A stretch of 64,000 nucleotides of DNA, from contig NZ_JAFFZW010000003.1 in assembly GCF_017826695.1 (NCBI RefSeq), positions 620,001 to 684,000 on the forward strand, in the 5' to 3' direction. Made by a program: the position numbers and the translations under genes. Each line of letters starts with the position of its first letter. The stretch's first letter is position 1. Origin of the DNA: Pseudomonas alliivorans. Its GTDB lineage: Bacteria > Pseudomonadota > Gammaproteobacteria > Pseudomonadales > Pseudomonadaceae. This document shows positions 26,703 to 36,496 of the stretch, in pieces. Under the pieces are notes generated by a model. It was not told where the DNA came from. It was given only the letters and a program-made list of their open reading frames with translations, and searched no databases.

Positions 26703-28658
26703 TCACGCGCCAGTTGAGGTCGGGGTTTGTGCAGGAACATTGCGATTTAGCAGGTCCCGAAGCTGAATTTTCTCTTCTGCACTCAGTTCGGTTTGACGTG
26801 CCTTGCTGATCAGATGTTCCAGGCTACGCTCGCGTTGGCGAGCGGATAAGCTAGTTATAGTGTCGAAAAACTGTTGTTCAAGGTTATCGGCCTCGATCAA
26901 CCATTCCTTTTCGGCCAGTGCGCGCAGCAAACGGCCCTGTTCGGTTCCATGCCACCGCGCTATCAACTGTAACGACCGAAGATTGGGATTCTTTTGCCGG
27001 GCTTCAATAAGAGAAACCAATAATTGGGCCTGAGACTGGTCTTCTGCCGCGAAATGGCTGGCATTTTCGACTTTCTCGGCCAGTTCGGGGTGATGCAGCA
27101 AGGTTCTGAGTGCAGCCTGCATCGGCGGTTCAACCGCAGTCGGCACGCGTGGCGCGCGCGGTTCGAAGTCCCCGCGCTTGCCTTTTTTGTCCCAAGGCTT
27201 CTTTTCCCATTTTTTCTGATTCGGACCGCCGGTTTTCTTCGGCGTCCATTCCTGCTGCGCTTCATAACCGCCTTGCGGCTGATAGTCGGCGAAATCAGGC
27301 ATGGCGTCATAATCGACATACGGGTCGTAGCTGGGCGGCGCTTCCGATGGCGCGCTCTGCACCAGCTGGCTGACGGCCTCGCCAGTCAGGCCGGTGATTT
27401 CGGTCAGGCGCTGACGCATCAGGGTCTTGAGGTTCGCGCCGGGCACCTTGTCGATCAGCGGGGCGGCAAGGGTGGCCATATGGGCCTTGCCCTCGAGCGA
27501 GCGCGGGTCGGCTTCCTTGGTCAGTTGCTCGAAAAAGTAATCTGCCAGCGGCTGCGCATGCTGGTTGATGCGCGCCCTGAATGCGTCGGTACCTTCCGAG
27601 CGCACCAGGGTATCCGGGTCCTCGCCTTCGGGAAGAAACAGAAAGCGTGCCCGTCTTCCGTCCTGCAGGCTCGACAGTGTCGCTTCAAGCGCTCGCCAGG
27701 CTGCGTTGCGGCCTGCCTGGTCGCCGTCGAAGCAGAACAGCACGTTGGGCACGACCCTGAACAGGCGCTTCAAATGCTCTTCGCTGGTAGCCGTGCCCAG
27801 CGTGGCCACGGCGTTGCGCAGGCCTTGCTGGGCCAGCGCGATGACGTCCATGTAACCTTCGACGACGATGATTTCATCAAGGTTGCGGTTGTACTTGCGC
27901 GCCTCAAACAGGCCGTAAAGCTCCTGGCCTTTATGGAAAACCGGCGTTTCTGGCGAGTTCAGGTATTTGGGTTTGTCGTCGCCCAGTACTCGCCCGCCAA
28001 AGGCGATAACCCGGCCGCGTGAGTCGCGAATCGGAAACATGACCCGATCGCGGAAGCGGTCGTAGCGTTTGCCGGTTTCTGCGTTTTCGATCAGCAGGCC
28101 GGCGTCGATCATCACCTTTTGCTGCAACGAGTCGCTGCTCAGGTGTTTGTAGAGGTTGTCCCAGCCCGGTGGCGCAAAGCCCAGACCGAAGTCCCTTGCG
28201 ATCTCGCCTGACAGGCCGCGACCCTTGAGGTAGTCCACTGCGGCTCTGCGCGTTGGATGGTTTTTCAGGGCCTGACGGTAAAACTCTGCGGCAGCGGTCA
28301 GCAGCGGGTAGAGCGGTGAGTCAGTGGGCTGACGGGGTTTCTGGCCTTTGACGCCCTGCTCGCGGGGCACTTCCATGCCGGCGGCTTTGGCAAGGTCTTC
28401 GACGGCCTGGGGAAAGTCCAGGTTGTCGTGGTCCATGATGAAGCCAAGGGCGTTGCCGCCTGCGCCGCAGCCGAAGCAGTAATAGAACTGTTTGTCCGGG
28501 CTGACACTGAAAGAGGGTGTTTTCTCTTTGTGGAACGGGCAGCAGGCGCTGTAATTCTTCCCGGTTTTCTTGAGCTGCACGCGTGAGCTGACCACGTCGA
28601 CGATGTCGGTACGGTTCAGAAGGTCGTCGATGAAGCTCTGGGGAATCAGCCCGGCCAT
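26703..28658 (-). CDS. dnaG: DNA primase DnaG
   Basis: 651 residues. The N-terminal zinc-binding domain has CCPFHKEKTPSF and FYYCFGCGAGGN. The core and TOPRIM domains have EGYMDVIALAQQG and FCFDGDQAGRNAA. A basic/proline-rich linker (about 440-515) leads to the C-terminal DnaB-binding domain. It makes RNA primers at the replication fork. It is upstream of rpoD on the same strand. Confidence 0.97.
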   Translation of the reverse strand: MAGLIPQSFIDDLLNRTDIVDVVSSRVQLKKTGKNYSACCPFHKEKTPSFSVSPDKQFYYCFGCGAGGNALGFIMDHDNLDFPQAVEDLAKAAGMEVPREQGVKGQKPRQPTDSPLYPLLTAAAEFYRQALKNHPTRRAAVDYLKGRGLSGEIARDFGLGFAPPGWDNLYKHLSSDSLQQKVMIDAGLLIENAETGKRYDRFRDRVMFPIRDSRGRVIAFGGRVLGDDKPKYLNSPETPVFHKGQELYGLFEARKYNRNLDEIIVVEGYMDVIALAQQGLRNAVATLGTATSEEHLKRLFRVVPNVLFCFDGDQAGRNAAWRALEATLSSLQDGRRARFLFLPEGEDPDTLVRSEGTDAFRARINQHAQPLADYFFEQLTKEADPRSLEGKAHMATLAAPLIDKVPGANLKTLMRQRLTEITGLTGEAVSQLVQSAPSEAPPSYDPYVDYDAMPDFADYQPQGGYEAQQEWTPKKTGGPNQKKWEKKPWDKKGKRGDFEPRAPRVPTAVEPPMQAALRTLLHHPELAEKVENASHFAAEDQSQAQLLVSLIEARQKNPNLRSLQLIARWHGTEQGRLLRALAEKEWLIEADNLEQQFFDTITSLSARQRERSLEHLISKARQTELSAEEKIQLRDLLNRNVPAQTPTSTGA

Positions 28659-29063
28659 GGCATTCTCATATCAAGCGTGTCGCGAAATTATCGTGGTGAC
28701 TCTACGAGCGTTCCGTCGGCCTGTCAGCCGCCTTTTTGAAAGGCACTGCAACAAGCGGGCACGTCTTGGCATCCGAAGGTCGGTGCTTGGGCCTGAAAAG
28801 GGATTTTCATGTGCACGAGACGCTGCCTTGGCTGAGCTTCTTGCGAAGTCATCAAGGCATACTCGTCTTGTCCATTGATCGATGTGCTGCCCGAGTGGGC
28901 ATGACCAATGTTGCCTGTAAGCAGGCGGGACGTGCTTGACTGAATCCTGGGTCGCATGGGCTACCTGGACTGTTCGGTCAATCTAGCGTGATGCTGTCAC
29001 TGCAACTGCCGACAGCCCGACTGTAAGGCCGGGCAAGGCAGAAGCTTTCGACGTAAGTCTGTA
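28659..29063. other. dnaG-rpsU intergenic region without a gene
   Basis: 405 bp. Short frames occur on both strands (for example 28736-28939) but none has a recognisable domain or a good ribosome-binding site. In P. aeruginosa a YqeY/GatB-domain gene (PA0578) lies here; no such sequence could be recognised. A weak hairpin (GCCCG / CGGGC, about 29016-29035) lies after rpsU. Confidence 0.5.
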
Positions 29064-29279
29064 TTAGTACAGACGAACGGCGCGGCGCTGCTCGCGCTGA
29101 ACTTTCTTGGCGTGACGTTTGACAGCAGCAGCTGCCTTACGCTTACGCTCGGAAGTCGGCTTCTCGTAAAATTCGCGGCTACGAACTTCAGCCAGAACAC
29201 CGGCTTTTTCGCAGGAGCGCTTGAAACGACGCAGAGCTACGTCGAAGGGTTCGTTCTCTTTAACTTTGACGGCTGGCAT
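29064..29279 (-). CDS. rpsU: 30S ribosomal protein S21
   Basis: 71 residues, [27 protein letters not shown]..., the complete and highly conserved S21 sequence with a basic C-terminal half. It is part of the small ribosomal subunit and assists initiation. It heads the rpsU-dnaG-rpoD order on this strand and is divergent from tsaD. Its stop codon lies inside a palindrome (GTCTGTA/TACAGAC). Confidence 0.97.
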
Positions 29280-29477
29280 CCAGAGCTACCTTCATTCATT
29301 ACCGGGGTCAACGCTTCGTGCAAACACTGCACAAAAGTACGTCGGTTTTTAAGGGTTGCGGATGTTAACCCCTCATTGAGAGGAATGCAAAGCCTCTGAT
29401 CGAAAACCGCTGGTCGGCACCTCGGTCGGCGACTATTATGCGCGCCTTCGAATCTACCCCCTACAAGGCGCAAACCC

Positions 29478-30503
29478 ATGCTAGTACTGGGATTGGAAAC
29501 GTCATGCGATGAAACCGGCGTCGCGCTTTACGACAGTGAGCGCGGTTTGCTGGCCGACGCATTATTCAGTCAGATCGACCTGCACCGCGCCTACGGTGGT
29601 GTGGTGCCGGAGCTGGCTTCGCGTGATCACGTCAAGCGCATGCTGCCCCTGATTCGCCAGACCCTGGCCGAGGCCGACTGCGTCGCGACCGACATCGACG
29701 CCATTGCCTACACCGCCGGGCCGGGCCTTGTGGGTGCCTTGCTGGTCGGTGCGTCATGCGCTCAGGCCCTGGCGTTCGCCTGGGACATTCCGGCGTTGGG
29801 CGTGCATCACATGGAAGGCCATTTGCTGGCGCCGATGCTGGAAGAAAATCCGCCCGAGTTTCCGTTCGTCGCTTTGTTGGTGTCCGGCGGCCATACGCAA
29901 CTGGTTCGGGTCGATGGCATCGGCCAGTACGAGTTACTGGGTGAGACGCTGGATGACGCGGCAGGCGAAGCGTTCGACAAGACGGCCAAGATGATGGGGC
30001 TGCAATACCCTGGCGGTCCGGAAATCTCCAGGCTGGCGACTCAGGGTGTGGCGGGGCGCTTCGCCTTTCCGCGGCCCATGACGGATCGTCCGGGCCTGAT
30101 GTTCAGCTTCAGCGGTCTGAAAACCTCTGCACTCAACACCTGGCAGCAGTGCCAGAGTGCCGGGGACGACAGTGAGCAAACCCGTTGCGACATCGCTCTG
30201 GCCTTCCAGCAGGCGGTAGTGGAGACTTTGACCATCAAGTGCAAGCGTGCGCTGAAGCAGACCGGGCTCAAGAGCCTGGTTATCGCGGGCGGCGTCAGTG
30301 CCAACAAGGCGCTTCGTCTGTCGCTGGAGAGCATGCTGGGCGATCTGCGAGGGCAAGTGTTTTACGCACGTCCCGAGTTCTGCACCGATAACGGCGCGAT
30401 GATCGCCTATGCGGGCTGCCAGCGTTTGCAGGCGGGCCAGAAAGAAGATTTGAGCATCAGCGTGCAGGCGCGCTGGCCGATGGAGCAACTGTCGGGGCTG
30501 TGA
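29478..30503 (+). CDS. tsaD: tRNA N6-adenosine threonylcarbamoyltransferase TsaD
   Basis: 341 residues, full length. It starts [18 protein letters not shown] and has the iron-binding HHMEGH motif (about 111-116), the ASKH-fold loop VSGGHTQLV, and [13 protein letters not shown]. It transfers threonylcarbamoyl to A37 of tRNAs reading ANN codons, together with TsaB/TsaE. It is divergent from rpsU, as in other pseudomonads. Confidence 0.97.
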   Translation: MLVLGLETSCDETGVALYDSERGLLADALFSQIDLHRAYGGVVPELASRDHVKRMLPLIRQTLAEADCVATDIDAIAYTAGPGLVGALLVGASCAQALAFAWDIPALGVHHMEGHLLAPMLEENPPEFPFVALLVSGGHTQLVRVDGIGQYELLGETLDDAAGEAFDKTAKMMGLQYPGGPEISRLATQGVAGRFAFPRPMTDRPGLMFSFSGLKTSALNTWQQCQSAGDDSEQTRCDIALAFQQAVVETLTIKCKRALKQTGLKSLVIAGGVSANKALRLSLESMLGDLRGQVFYARPEFCTDNGAMIAYAGCQRLQAGQKEDLSISVQARWPMEQLSGL

Positions 30504-30511
30504 AGCGCCGG

Positions 30512-31081
30512 TCAGAAATGCCGTTCGCGCCCGGCGAGCAGGTCGCGTAGATTGCCGCGATGTCGCCAGACGATCAGCAGGGTCAGGACGCTCATGGGCA
30601 GTAATGCCCGGGGCTCCTGCCAGGCCAGCAATGGCAGTGTGAGGGGTGTGGCGATCAGGGCAGCCAGCGAACTGGTGCGGGTCAGACGGAACGTCAGCAC
30701 CCAGGCGGCGATGGCCAGTATGGCTGCAGGAAGATAAAGACCGAGCAGCACGCCGGCAGCCGTGGCGACACCCTTGCCACCGCGAAAGCGGAAGTACAGT
30801 GGGAACAGATGGCCCAATACGGCGCATACGCCGATCCAGCCCTGTTGTGAAGGATCAAGGCCCAGGGTGCTGGCGATCAGCACCGGAACCAGACCTTTGC
30901 ACAGATCGCCGATCAGCGTGAGGATGGCCATTTTTTTGCCGGCCAGACGCAGCATGTTGGTCGCGCCTGCGTTGCCTGAGCCGCTGTCACGCGGGTCGGG
31001 ACCACCGCTGAGGCGGCTGAGCAGGATGGCGAAGGACAGTGAGCCGAGCAGGTAGGCGAAGGTCGCCAGTAACCAAAACAT
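30512..31081 (-). CDS. plsY: Glycerol-3-phosphate acyltransferase PlsY
   Basis: 189 residues from [17 protein letters not shown] (ATG 31081); an ATG at 31090 would add three residues. It has five or so membrane segments and the three PlsY motifs: [31 protein letters not shown] and the C-terminal loop [16 protein letters not shown]. It acylates glycerol-3-phosphate from acyl-phosphate at the inner membrane, the first step of phospholipid synthesis. It is convergent with tsaD, with only 8 nt between them. Confidence 0.95.
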   Translation of the reverse strand: MFWLLATFAYLLGSLSFAILLSRLSGGPDPRDSGSGNAGATNMLRLAGKKMAILTLIGDLCKGLVPVLIASTLGLDPSQQGWIGVCAVLGHLFPLYFRFRGGKGVATAAGVLLGLYLPAAILAIAAWVLTFRLTRTSSLAALIATPLTLPLLAWQEPRALLPMSVLTLLIVWRHRGNLRDLLAGRERHF

Positions 31082-31155
31082 GCTAACCATTCCGGGCGAG
31101 GATGCCCTGATTCTAACGGCGCATCGCGCCCTTGTCGTGCAGTGGAGAGTAGTGC

Positions 31156-31509
31156 TTGGACAGAGTTTTCATTAAGGGTCTTGAGGTCGATACCGTGATC
31201 GGCGCGTACGACTGGGAGCGCGGCATTCGTCAGTGCCTGCGTCTTGACCTGAGTTTTGCCTGGGACAACCGACCCGCCGCCGCGGGCGATGACCTGAGCA
31301 AGGCACTCGACTACGCCAGTGTGTCGACCCGTATCCAGGCCTTTGCCGAGCAGGCGCAGTTCCAATTGGTCGAGACGTTCGCCGAGCGCCTGGCCGAGGT
31401 GCTGATGGCAGAGTTCACTATTCCCTGGCTGCACCTGAGGCTGACCAAGCCCGGTGCGGTCGCTGCCGCTGCCGGTGTGGGCGTGGAGATCGAGCGCGGA
31501 TGTCGCTGA
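31156..31509 (+). CDS. folB: Dihydroneopterin aldolase FolB
   Basis: 117 residues. It begins at a TTG (31156) preceded by GGAG at 31144-31147 with 8-nt spacing; no ATG suits the family N-terminus ([21 protein letters not shown]). It contains the conserved [13 protein letters not shown] and LTKPGAV segments. It converts 7,8-dihydroneopterin in folate synthesis and overlaps folK by 10 nt. Confidence 0.93.
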   Translation: MDRVFIKGLEVDTVIGAYDWERGIRQCLRLDLSFAWDNRPAAAGDDLSKALDYASVSTRIQAFAEQAQFQLVETFAERLAEVLMAEFTIPWLHLRLTKPGAVAAAAGVGVEIERGCR

Positions 31510-32024
31510 CGCGGATTTTTCTCGGGCTCGGCAGCAACATCGAGCGCGAAAGGCACCTGCATGCCGGGCTCGATGCGCTGGACAGTTTTCTCAGCGAGTT
31601 GAGCTGTTCGCCCGTATTCGAGAGCCATGCGGTGGGCATCAAGAGCGGCCCGTTTTTCAATCTGGTGGTATCGGCTCTGACCGACCTGCCGTTGATGGAG
31701 CTGGACCGCCGTCTGAAATTCATCGAGGCCGACAATGGCCGCTACGCCCCGGATCGCAAGGGACTGCCGCTGGACATCGACGTGCTGCTGTATGGAGAGC
31801 AGGTCGGCAACTTCGACGGGCTGATCCTGCCCCGTGCCGAGATCCTCAAGAACGCCTTCGTCTTGTGGCCGTTGTCGCTGATCGCTCCGGATCGTCTGCA
31901 TCCAGGTGTCGGCGAGCCGTTCAGTACATTGTGGGCCGATGCGCAGATCGATCAGCAACTGTGGCCTGTGGCGTTCGAATGGAAAGGCCAGGCTCTGACG
32001 CCTGGGGAGTTGCTCAAGGGCTGA
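31500..32024 (+). CDS. folK: 2-amino-4-hydroxy-6-hydroxymethyldihydropteridine pyrophosphokinase FolK
   Basis: 174 residues with the HPPK pattern: IFLGLGSNIERERHL at the start, GPFFNLVVSALTDLP, and the catalytic signature DRKGLPLDIDVLLYG with the two Asp residues that bind magnesium. It transfers pyrophosphate from ATP to the pterin in the step after FolB. Its start lies inside folB, indicating translational coupling. Confidence 0.93.
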   Translation: MSLTRIFLGLGSNIERERHLHAGLDALDSFLSELSCSPVFESHAVGIKSGPFFNLVVSALTDLPLMELDRRLKFIEADNGRYAPDRKGLPLDIDVLLYGEQVGNFDGLILPRAEILKNAFVLWPLSLIAPDRLHPGVGEPFSTLWADAQIDQQLWPVAFEWKGQALTPGELLKG

Positions 32025-32056
32025 TTCCACAATGATCGTGCCCGCGCCAACGAATG

Positions 32057-32142
32057 GTGGAGGCGGCTCGCCGGCGATTCTCTTTCTTGCGCGACACGTC
32101 AGTGACTGAACGGACGCCATCGCCGGCAAGCCGCCTCCCGCG
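32057..32142. repeat. REP doublet
   Basis: Two inverted copies of a GGAGGCGGCTNGCCGGCGAT-like unit (32057-32080 and 32116-32142) form a large potential cruciform between the convergent folK and cca genes. It is typical of Pseudomonas repetitive extragenic palindromes. Confidence 0.7.
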
Positions 32143-32203
32143 GTTACGTCCAGTCAGGCACTTTCGCTTCGCCTGCGTGCGGCGTCGGGAAGGATCACAT
32201 CAC

Positions 32204-33433
32204 TTATCCGCCATACTCCGCCTTGTACACCTTCAGCGCATCCAGCCGGGCGTTTTTCAAGGCGTTGCCCAGGTCCTGGCCCTTCAGACCCTTTTCAAGC
32301 AGCGGCTGTACCGACACTGCCCGTGCCGCCTCTGCCGCGCCGCGCAGGTACTCTGCCTGTGGATAACTGCGCTGCTCGAAACCATGACGGCCCCGCGCAT
32401 CCATTTCGCACGCGGCGATGAATTCCTCGAAGCGCTGCGGCCTGCGGTACACGTCGAAGCTGTGCAGCAGTTCCAGCACGGTCGAGGGCTTGAGTTCCAG
32501 CGCCCGGTGTCCGTGGGTGTGGTACTGGCCGACCAGCAAGGCCAATTCCTGACATTCCCTTGGCACTCGGAAACGTTCATTGACGGCTTTGATCAGGCGC
32601 AAACCGGTGTGCTCATGGGCGATGTGCCTTGGCCATTCCGATTCCGGCGTCAGCCCTTTGCCCAGATCATGCAGCAGGCAGGCCCAGCGCACGCTCAACG
32701 GATGCTCATGAATGGCGGCCTGCTCCAGCACGCTGAGCACATGCACGCCGGTGTCGATTTCCGGGTGGTGCGCGGCTGGCTGGGGCACGCCGAACAGGGC
32801 TTCGACCTCGGGTAGCAGTTCATTGAGCGCACCACACTCATGCAGCACGCGAATGAACACCTGCGGCTGTTTTTCCATCAGCGCACGAGAGATTTCCTTC
32901 CAGCTTCGTTCGGGCGTGAGCGCCTTGAGCTCGCCGGATTCGCTGAGCTGACGCATCAGGTCCAGCGTCTCGGGAGCGATGGTGAAGCCATGCGGCGCAT
33001 AACGAGCGGCGAAACGGGCGACGCGCAGTACGCGTAGGGGATCTTCGGCGAACGCGGGGGAAACGTGACGCAGAATGCGCGCTTCAAGATCCTGTTGGCC
33101 ATGAAAGGGATCGGTCAGATTGCCGTCCTTGTCTTCGGCCATCGCATTGATGGTCAGGTCGCGACGGATCAGGTCCTGTTCAAGCGTAACGTCGGGGCTG
33201 GCATGAAAGACGAAGCCGCCATAGCCCACACCGCTTTTACGCTCGGTACGTGCCAGCGCATATTCCTCGCCCGTCAGCGGGTGGAGAAAAACCGGGAAGT
33301 CTGTGCCGACCGGGCGATAGCCCTTGACCAGCATGTCTTCGGCCGAAGCACCGACGACCACCCAGTCGATGTCGGTGACGGGTTGACCCAGCAGGCGGTC
33401 GCGTACGGCGCCACCAACTTTATAAATCTGCAT
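32204..33433 (-). CDS. cca: Multifunctional CCA-adding tRNA nucleotidyltransferase
   Basis: 409 residues. The class II nucleotidyltransferase head has [23 protein letters not shown] (catalytic Asp pair), the [10 protein letters not shown] motif, then an HD domain with [14 protein letters not shown]. The HD domain marks the multifunctional type with added phosphodiesterase/phosphatase activity. It repairs and completes tRNA 3' CCA ends. Confidence 0.96.
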   Translation of the reverse strand: MQIYKVGGAVRDRLLGQPVTDIDWVVVGASAEDMLVKGYRPVGTDFPVFLHPLTGEEYALARTERKSGVGYGGFVFHASPDVTLEQDLIRRDLTINAMAEDKDGNLTDPFHGQQDLEARILRHVSPAFAEDPLRVLRVARFAARYAPHGFTIAPETLDLMRQLSESGELKALTPERSWKEISRALMEKQPQVFIRVLHECGALNELLPEVEALFGVPQPAAHHPEIDTGVHVLSVLEQAAIHEHPLSVRWACLLHDLGKGLTPESEWPRHIAHEHTGLRLIKAVNERFRVPRECQELALLVGQYHTHGHRALELKPSTVLELLHSFDVYRRPQRFEEFIAACEMDARGRHGFEQRSYPQAEYLRGAAEAARAVSVQPLLEKGLKGQDLGNALKNARLDALKVYKAEYGG

Positions 33434-33530
33434 AAAAAACCTCCGTAAGCGCGACAGGATAAACCTTGCGTCGTGCTTGCGGAGGCTAAAACCGAACGAT
33501 GACCCGTTTAAGGCTTCACGTCTTCAAGGT

Positions 33531-35093
33531 CTAGAGGTGTACAACCGCCAAATCGAGCCGGGGATATTCACTGTCGGCGTGCTCGCCTCTCGGTGGTACA
33601 TGGTGGGTTTTCACGATCTGATCGCCCTGCAGGGTTTCCAGATGAATATCGAAACCCCAGAGCCGATGCAGGTGCTTGAGCACTTCGTCGGTGGAGTCGC
33701 CCAGTGGTTTGCGGTTGTGCTGTTGATGACGCAGGGTCAGGGAGCGATCCCCACGCCGGTCGATGCTGTAGATCTGGATGTTGGGCTCGCGGTTGCCCAG
33801 ATTGTACTGCGCGGCCAGTATTTCGCGAATGGTGCGGTAGCCGTTCTCGTCATGGATGGCGGGGACCAGTAGATCATCTTTCAGGTCGTCGTCCATGATG
33901 CTGAACAGCTTGAGGTCGCGTATGACCTTGGGCGACAGGTACTGAAGGATGAAGCTCTCGTCCTTGAAGCTGCTCATGGCGAACTTGATCGCGGTCAGCC
34001 AGTCGGTGCCGGCAATCTCCGGAAACCACTGACGGTCTTCGTCTGTCGGGTGTTCGCACATCCGGCGGATGTCCTGATACATGGCAAAGCCCAGTGTGTA
34101 GGGGTTGATGCCGCTGTAGTAGGGACTGTCGAAGCCTGGCTGGTAGATAACGCTGGTGTGCGATTGCAGGAATTCCAGCATGAAGCCGTCGGTCACCAGA
34201 CCTTCGTCATAGAGATCGTTCATCAGCGTGTAGTGCCAGAACGTGGCCCAGCCTTCGTTCATCACCTGGGTCTGGCGCTGAGGATAGAAGTACTGCGCGA
34301 TCTTGCGCACGATGCGCACCACTTCACGCTGCCAAGGCTCCAGCAGCGGCGCGTGTTTCTCGATGAAGTAGAGAATGTTTTCCTGCGGTTCTGCAGGGAA
34401 GCGCGCATTGTCTTCCTTGCCACCTTCCTTCGCGCTTTTCGGGATGGTGCGCCACAGGTCGTTGATCTGGCGTTGCAGGTGTTCTTCCCGATCCTTCTGC
34501 CGACGCCGCTCCTCTTCGGCAGAAATCGGATACGGACGCTTGTAACGGTCCACGCCGTAATTCATCAGTGCATGGCAGGAGTCGAGCAGGTCTTCCACCG
34601 CGTCGATACCATGGCGCTCCTCGCACTGCATGATGTACTGCTTGGCAAACACAAGGTAATCGATGATCGAGCTGGCATCGGTCCAGGTACGAAACAGGTA
34701 GTTGCCCTTGAAGAAGCTGTTGTGCCCGTAACAGGCATGCGCGACCACCAGAGCCTGCATGCAGATGGTGTTTTCTTCCATCAGGTAAGCGATGCACGGG
34801 TCCGAGTTGATCACGATTTCGTACGCCAGCCCCATCTGACCGCGCGTATAGGATTTCTCGGTACTGAGGAAGTGTTTGCCGTAGGACCAGTGGTGGTAGC
34901 CCAGCGGCATGCCGACCGAGGCATAGGCGTCCATCATCTGCTCGGCGGTGATCACTTCGATCTGGTTGGGATAGGTGTCCAGTGCGTAACGATCAGCGAT
35001 ACGGCTGATTTCGCGATCGTAGGTCTGGATCAGTTCGAACGTCCACTCTGACCCCGTGGAAATGGGTTGGCGTTTCTGCTCTCTGGCGGTCAT
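33531..35093 (-). CDS. SpoVR family protein (YcgB-like)
   Basis: 520 residues, full length for the family ([31 protein letters not shown]..., [48 protein letters not shown]). Gammaproteobacterial SpoVR/YcgB proteins are cytoplasmic, of unclear biochemical role, and stationary-phase induced. It overlaps the DUF444 gene by 4 nt and forms the conserved prkA-yeaH-ycgB cluster. Confidence 0.93.
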   Translation of the reverse strand: MTAREQKRQPISTGSEWTFELIQTYDREISRIADRYALDTYPNQIEVITAEQMMDAYASVGMPLGYHHWSYGKHFLSTEKSYTRGQMGLAYEIVINSDPCIAYLMEENTICMQALVVAHACYGHNSFFKGNYLFRTWTDASSIIDYLVFAKQYIMQCEERHGIDAVEDLLDSCHALMNYGVDRYKRPYPISAEEERRRQKDREEHLQRQINDLWRTIPKSAKEGGKEDNARFPAEPQENILYFIEKHAPLLEPWQREVVRIVRKIAQYFYPQRQTQVMNEGWATFWHYTLMNDLYDEGLVTDGFMLEFLQSHTSVIYQPGFDSPYYSGINPYTLGFAMYQDIRRMCEHPTDEDRQWFPEIAGTDWLTAIKFAMSSFKDESFILQYLSPKVIRDLKLFSIMDDDLKDDLLVPAIHDENGYRTIREILAAQYNLGNREPNIQIYSIDRRGDRSLTLRHQQHNRKPLGDSTDEVLKHLHRLWGFDIHLETLQGDQIVKTHHVPPRGEHADSEYPRLDLAVVHL

Positions 35094-36361
35094 GACACTA
35101 ACCTTCGCTGGAAGAGTTCGCGGAATACCGGATAGATATCACCGGCAGAGACAAGCTGCTGCTGGGCGAACGTGTCAGCGTATTCTTCGCCGATGCGCTC
35201 GTATTCATACCAAAGTGCCTGATGTTCGCGCGGTGTGATCTCCACGTAGGTGTAGTACTGCACGAACGGCATGATCTGCCTGGTCAGGATGTCGCGGCAG
35301 ATCGGCGAATCGTCGTTCCAGTTGTCGCCGTCGGAAGCCTGGGCCGCATAGATATTCCATTCACTGCTCGGATAACGCTCGGCCATGATCTCCTGCATCA
35401 ATTTCAGGGCACTGGACACGATGGTACCGCCGGTTTCCCGTGAATAGAAAAACTCTTCCTCGTCCACTTCGCGGGCACTGGTGTGGTGGCGAATAAACAC
35501 GACTTCGATCTTGTCGTAGTTACGCTTCAGGAACAGATACAACAGGATGAAGAAGCGCTTGGCGATGTCCTTGGTCGCCTGGGTCATGGAGCCGGAAACG
35601 TCCATCAGACAGAACATCACGGCCTTGGAACTGGGATTGGGCTGTTTGACCAGCAGGTTGTACTTGAGGTCGAAGGTGTCCAGGTATGGCACGCGACGAA
35701 TGCGCGACTTGAGACGTTCGATTTCCACCTCAAGCGCCTGAATGTCGCCGAAGTTGTCGGGTTCTTCGCGCTTCATGCGCTCAAGTTCGCTGGTCGCTTC
35801 CTTGAGTTTTGCCCGGCTGCTGCCCGACAGGGCGATGCGTCGCGCGTGTGCGGAGCGCAACGTGCGGATGATATTGATACGCGAGGGATTGCCCTCGTTG
35901 CTGATCCCCGCGCGTACTGTTTTGAAGGTGTCCGTGCCGGTCAGGTTGCGTTTGACCAGATTGGGCAACTCCAAGTCCTCGAACATGAATTCGAGAAACT
36001 CTTCCTGGGTGATCTGGAACACGAACTCATCCATGCCTTCGCCGGAATTGCTCGCCTTGCCAGGCCCTTTGCCGCCACCACCGCCCTGCGGCCGTGCAAT
36101 GTGCTCGCCGGTGGTGAATTCCTTGTTGCCAGGGTGAACGACGGTCTGCTTGCCACCACGTCCGTGGTGCAACACAGGTTCGTCGATGTCTCGGCCGGGG
36201 ATGCTGATCTGCTCGCCATGCTCCATGTCGGTAATGGAGCGGCGGCTGACGGCTTCCTCCACCGCCTTCTTGATATGGTCACGGTAACGCCGCAGAAACC
36301 GTTGCCGGTTTACCGTGCTTTTGTTCTTGCCGTTGAGACGTCGGTCAATCACATAGCTCAT
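35090..36361 (-). CDS. DUF444 / YeaH family protein with VWA-like domain
   Basis: 423 residues from the ATG at 36361, chosen for the GGAGGG six nt upstream; a longer frame to 36382 adds seven residues. The N-terminal part is basic ([26 protein letters not shown]), with a Gly/Lys-rich segment about 80-105. A von Willebrand-type metal site [17 protein letters not shown] is at about 265. It is encoded between prkA and spoVR and is probably part of the PrkA stress pathway; its molecular role is unknown. Confidence 0.92.
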   Translation of the reverse strand: MSYVIDRRLNGKNKSTVNRQRFLRRYRDHIKKAVEEAVSRRSITDMEHGEQISIPGRDIDEPVLHHGRGGKQTVVHPGNKEFTTGEHIARPQGGGGGKGPGKASNSGEGMDEFVFQITQEEFLEFMFEDLELPNLVKRNLTGTDTFKTVRAGISNEGNPSRINIIRTLRSAHARRIALSGSSRAKLKEATSELERMKREEPDNFGDIQALEVEIERLKSRIRRVPYLDTFDLKYNLLVKQPNPSSKAVMFCLMDVSGSMTQATKDIAKRFFILLYLFLKRNYDKIEVVFIRHHTSAREVDEEEFFYSRETGGTIVSSALKLMQEIMAERYPSSEWNIYAAQASDGDNWNDDSPICRDILTRQIMPFVQYYTYVEITPREHQALWYEYERIGEEYADTFAQQQLVSAGDIYPVFRELFQRRLVS

Positions 36362-36376
36362 AGGCCCTCCGGGCAG

Positions 36377-36430
36377 CTTCAAGTTACAAGCTTCAAGCCG
36401 TAGGCCTGAAGCTTAAAAGCAAGCGCTGGC
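36377..36430. repeat. Short GCTTCAAG-type repeat cluster
   Basis: AGCTTCAAG occurs twice around TTAC, followed by GCCTGAAGCTT in inverse orientation, in the prkA-yeaH gap. Such GCTTGAAGCTTG-like repeats are common between genes in this genus. Confidence 0.4.
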
Positions 36431-36441
36431 ACAAAACAGCA

Positions 36442-36469
36442 CCTCAGACGAACCTACGCCCGTCTGAGG
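36442..36469 (-). terminator. Hairpin between prkA and the DUF444 gene
   Basis: A perfect 9-bp stem CCTCAGACG / CGTCTGAGG with a 10-nt loop, 28 nt after the prkA stop. With no T tract it may act as a partial terminator or mRNA-stabilising structure. Confidence 0.4.
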
Positions 36470-36496
36470 CTTACAGCCTGCCGCTTGCCGCTGCCA

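Noticed and set aside
28736..28939. Possible small gene between dnaG and rpsU
   Set aside because: No ribosome-binding site, no recognisable domain, and overlapping short frames on both strands.
34050..35051. 333-codon plus-strand frame opposite the SpoVR gene
   Set aside because: It is a shadow of a complete conserved gene on the other strand.
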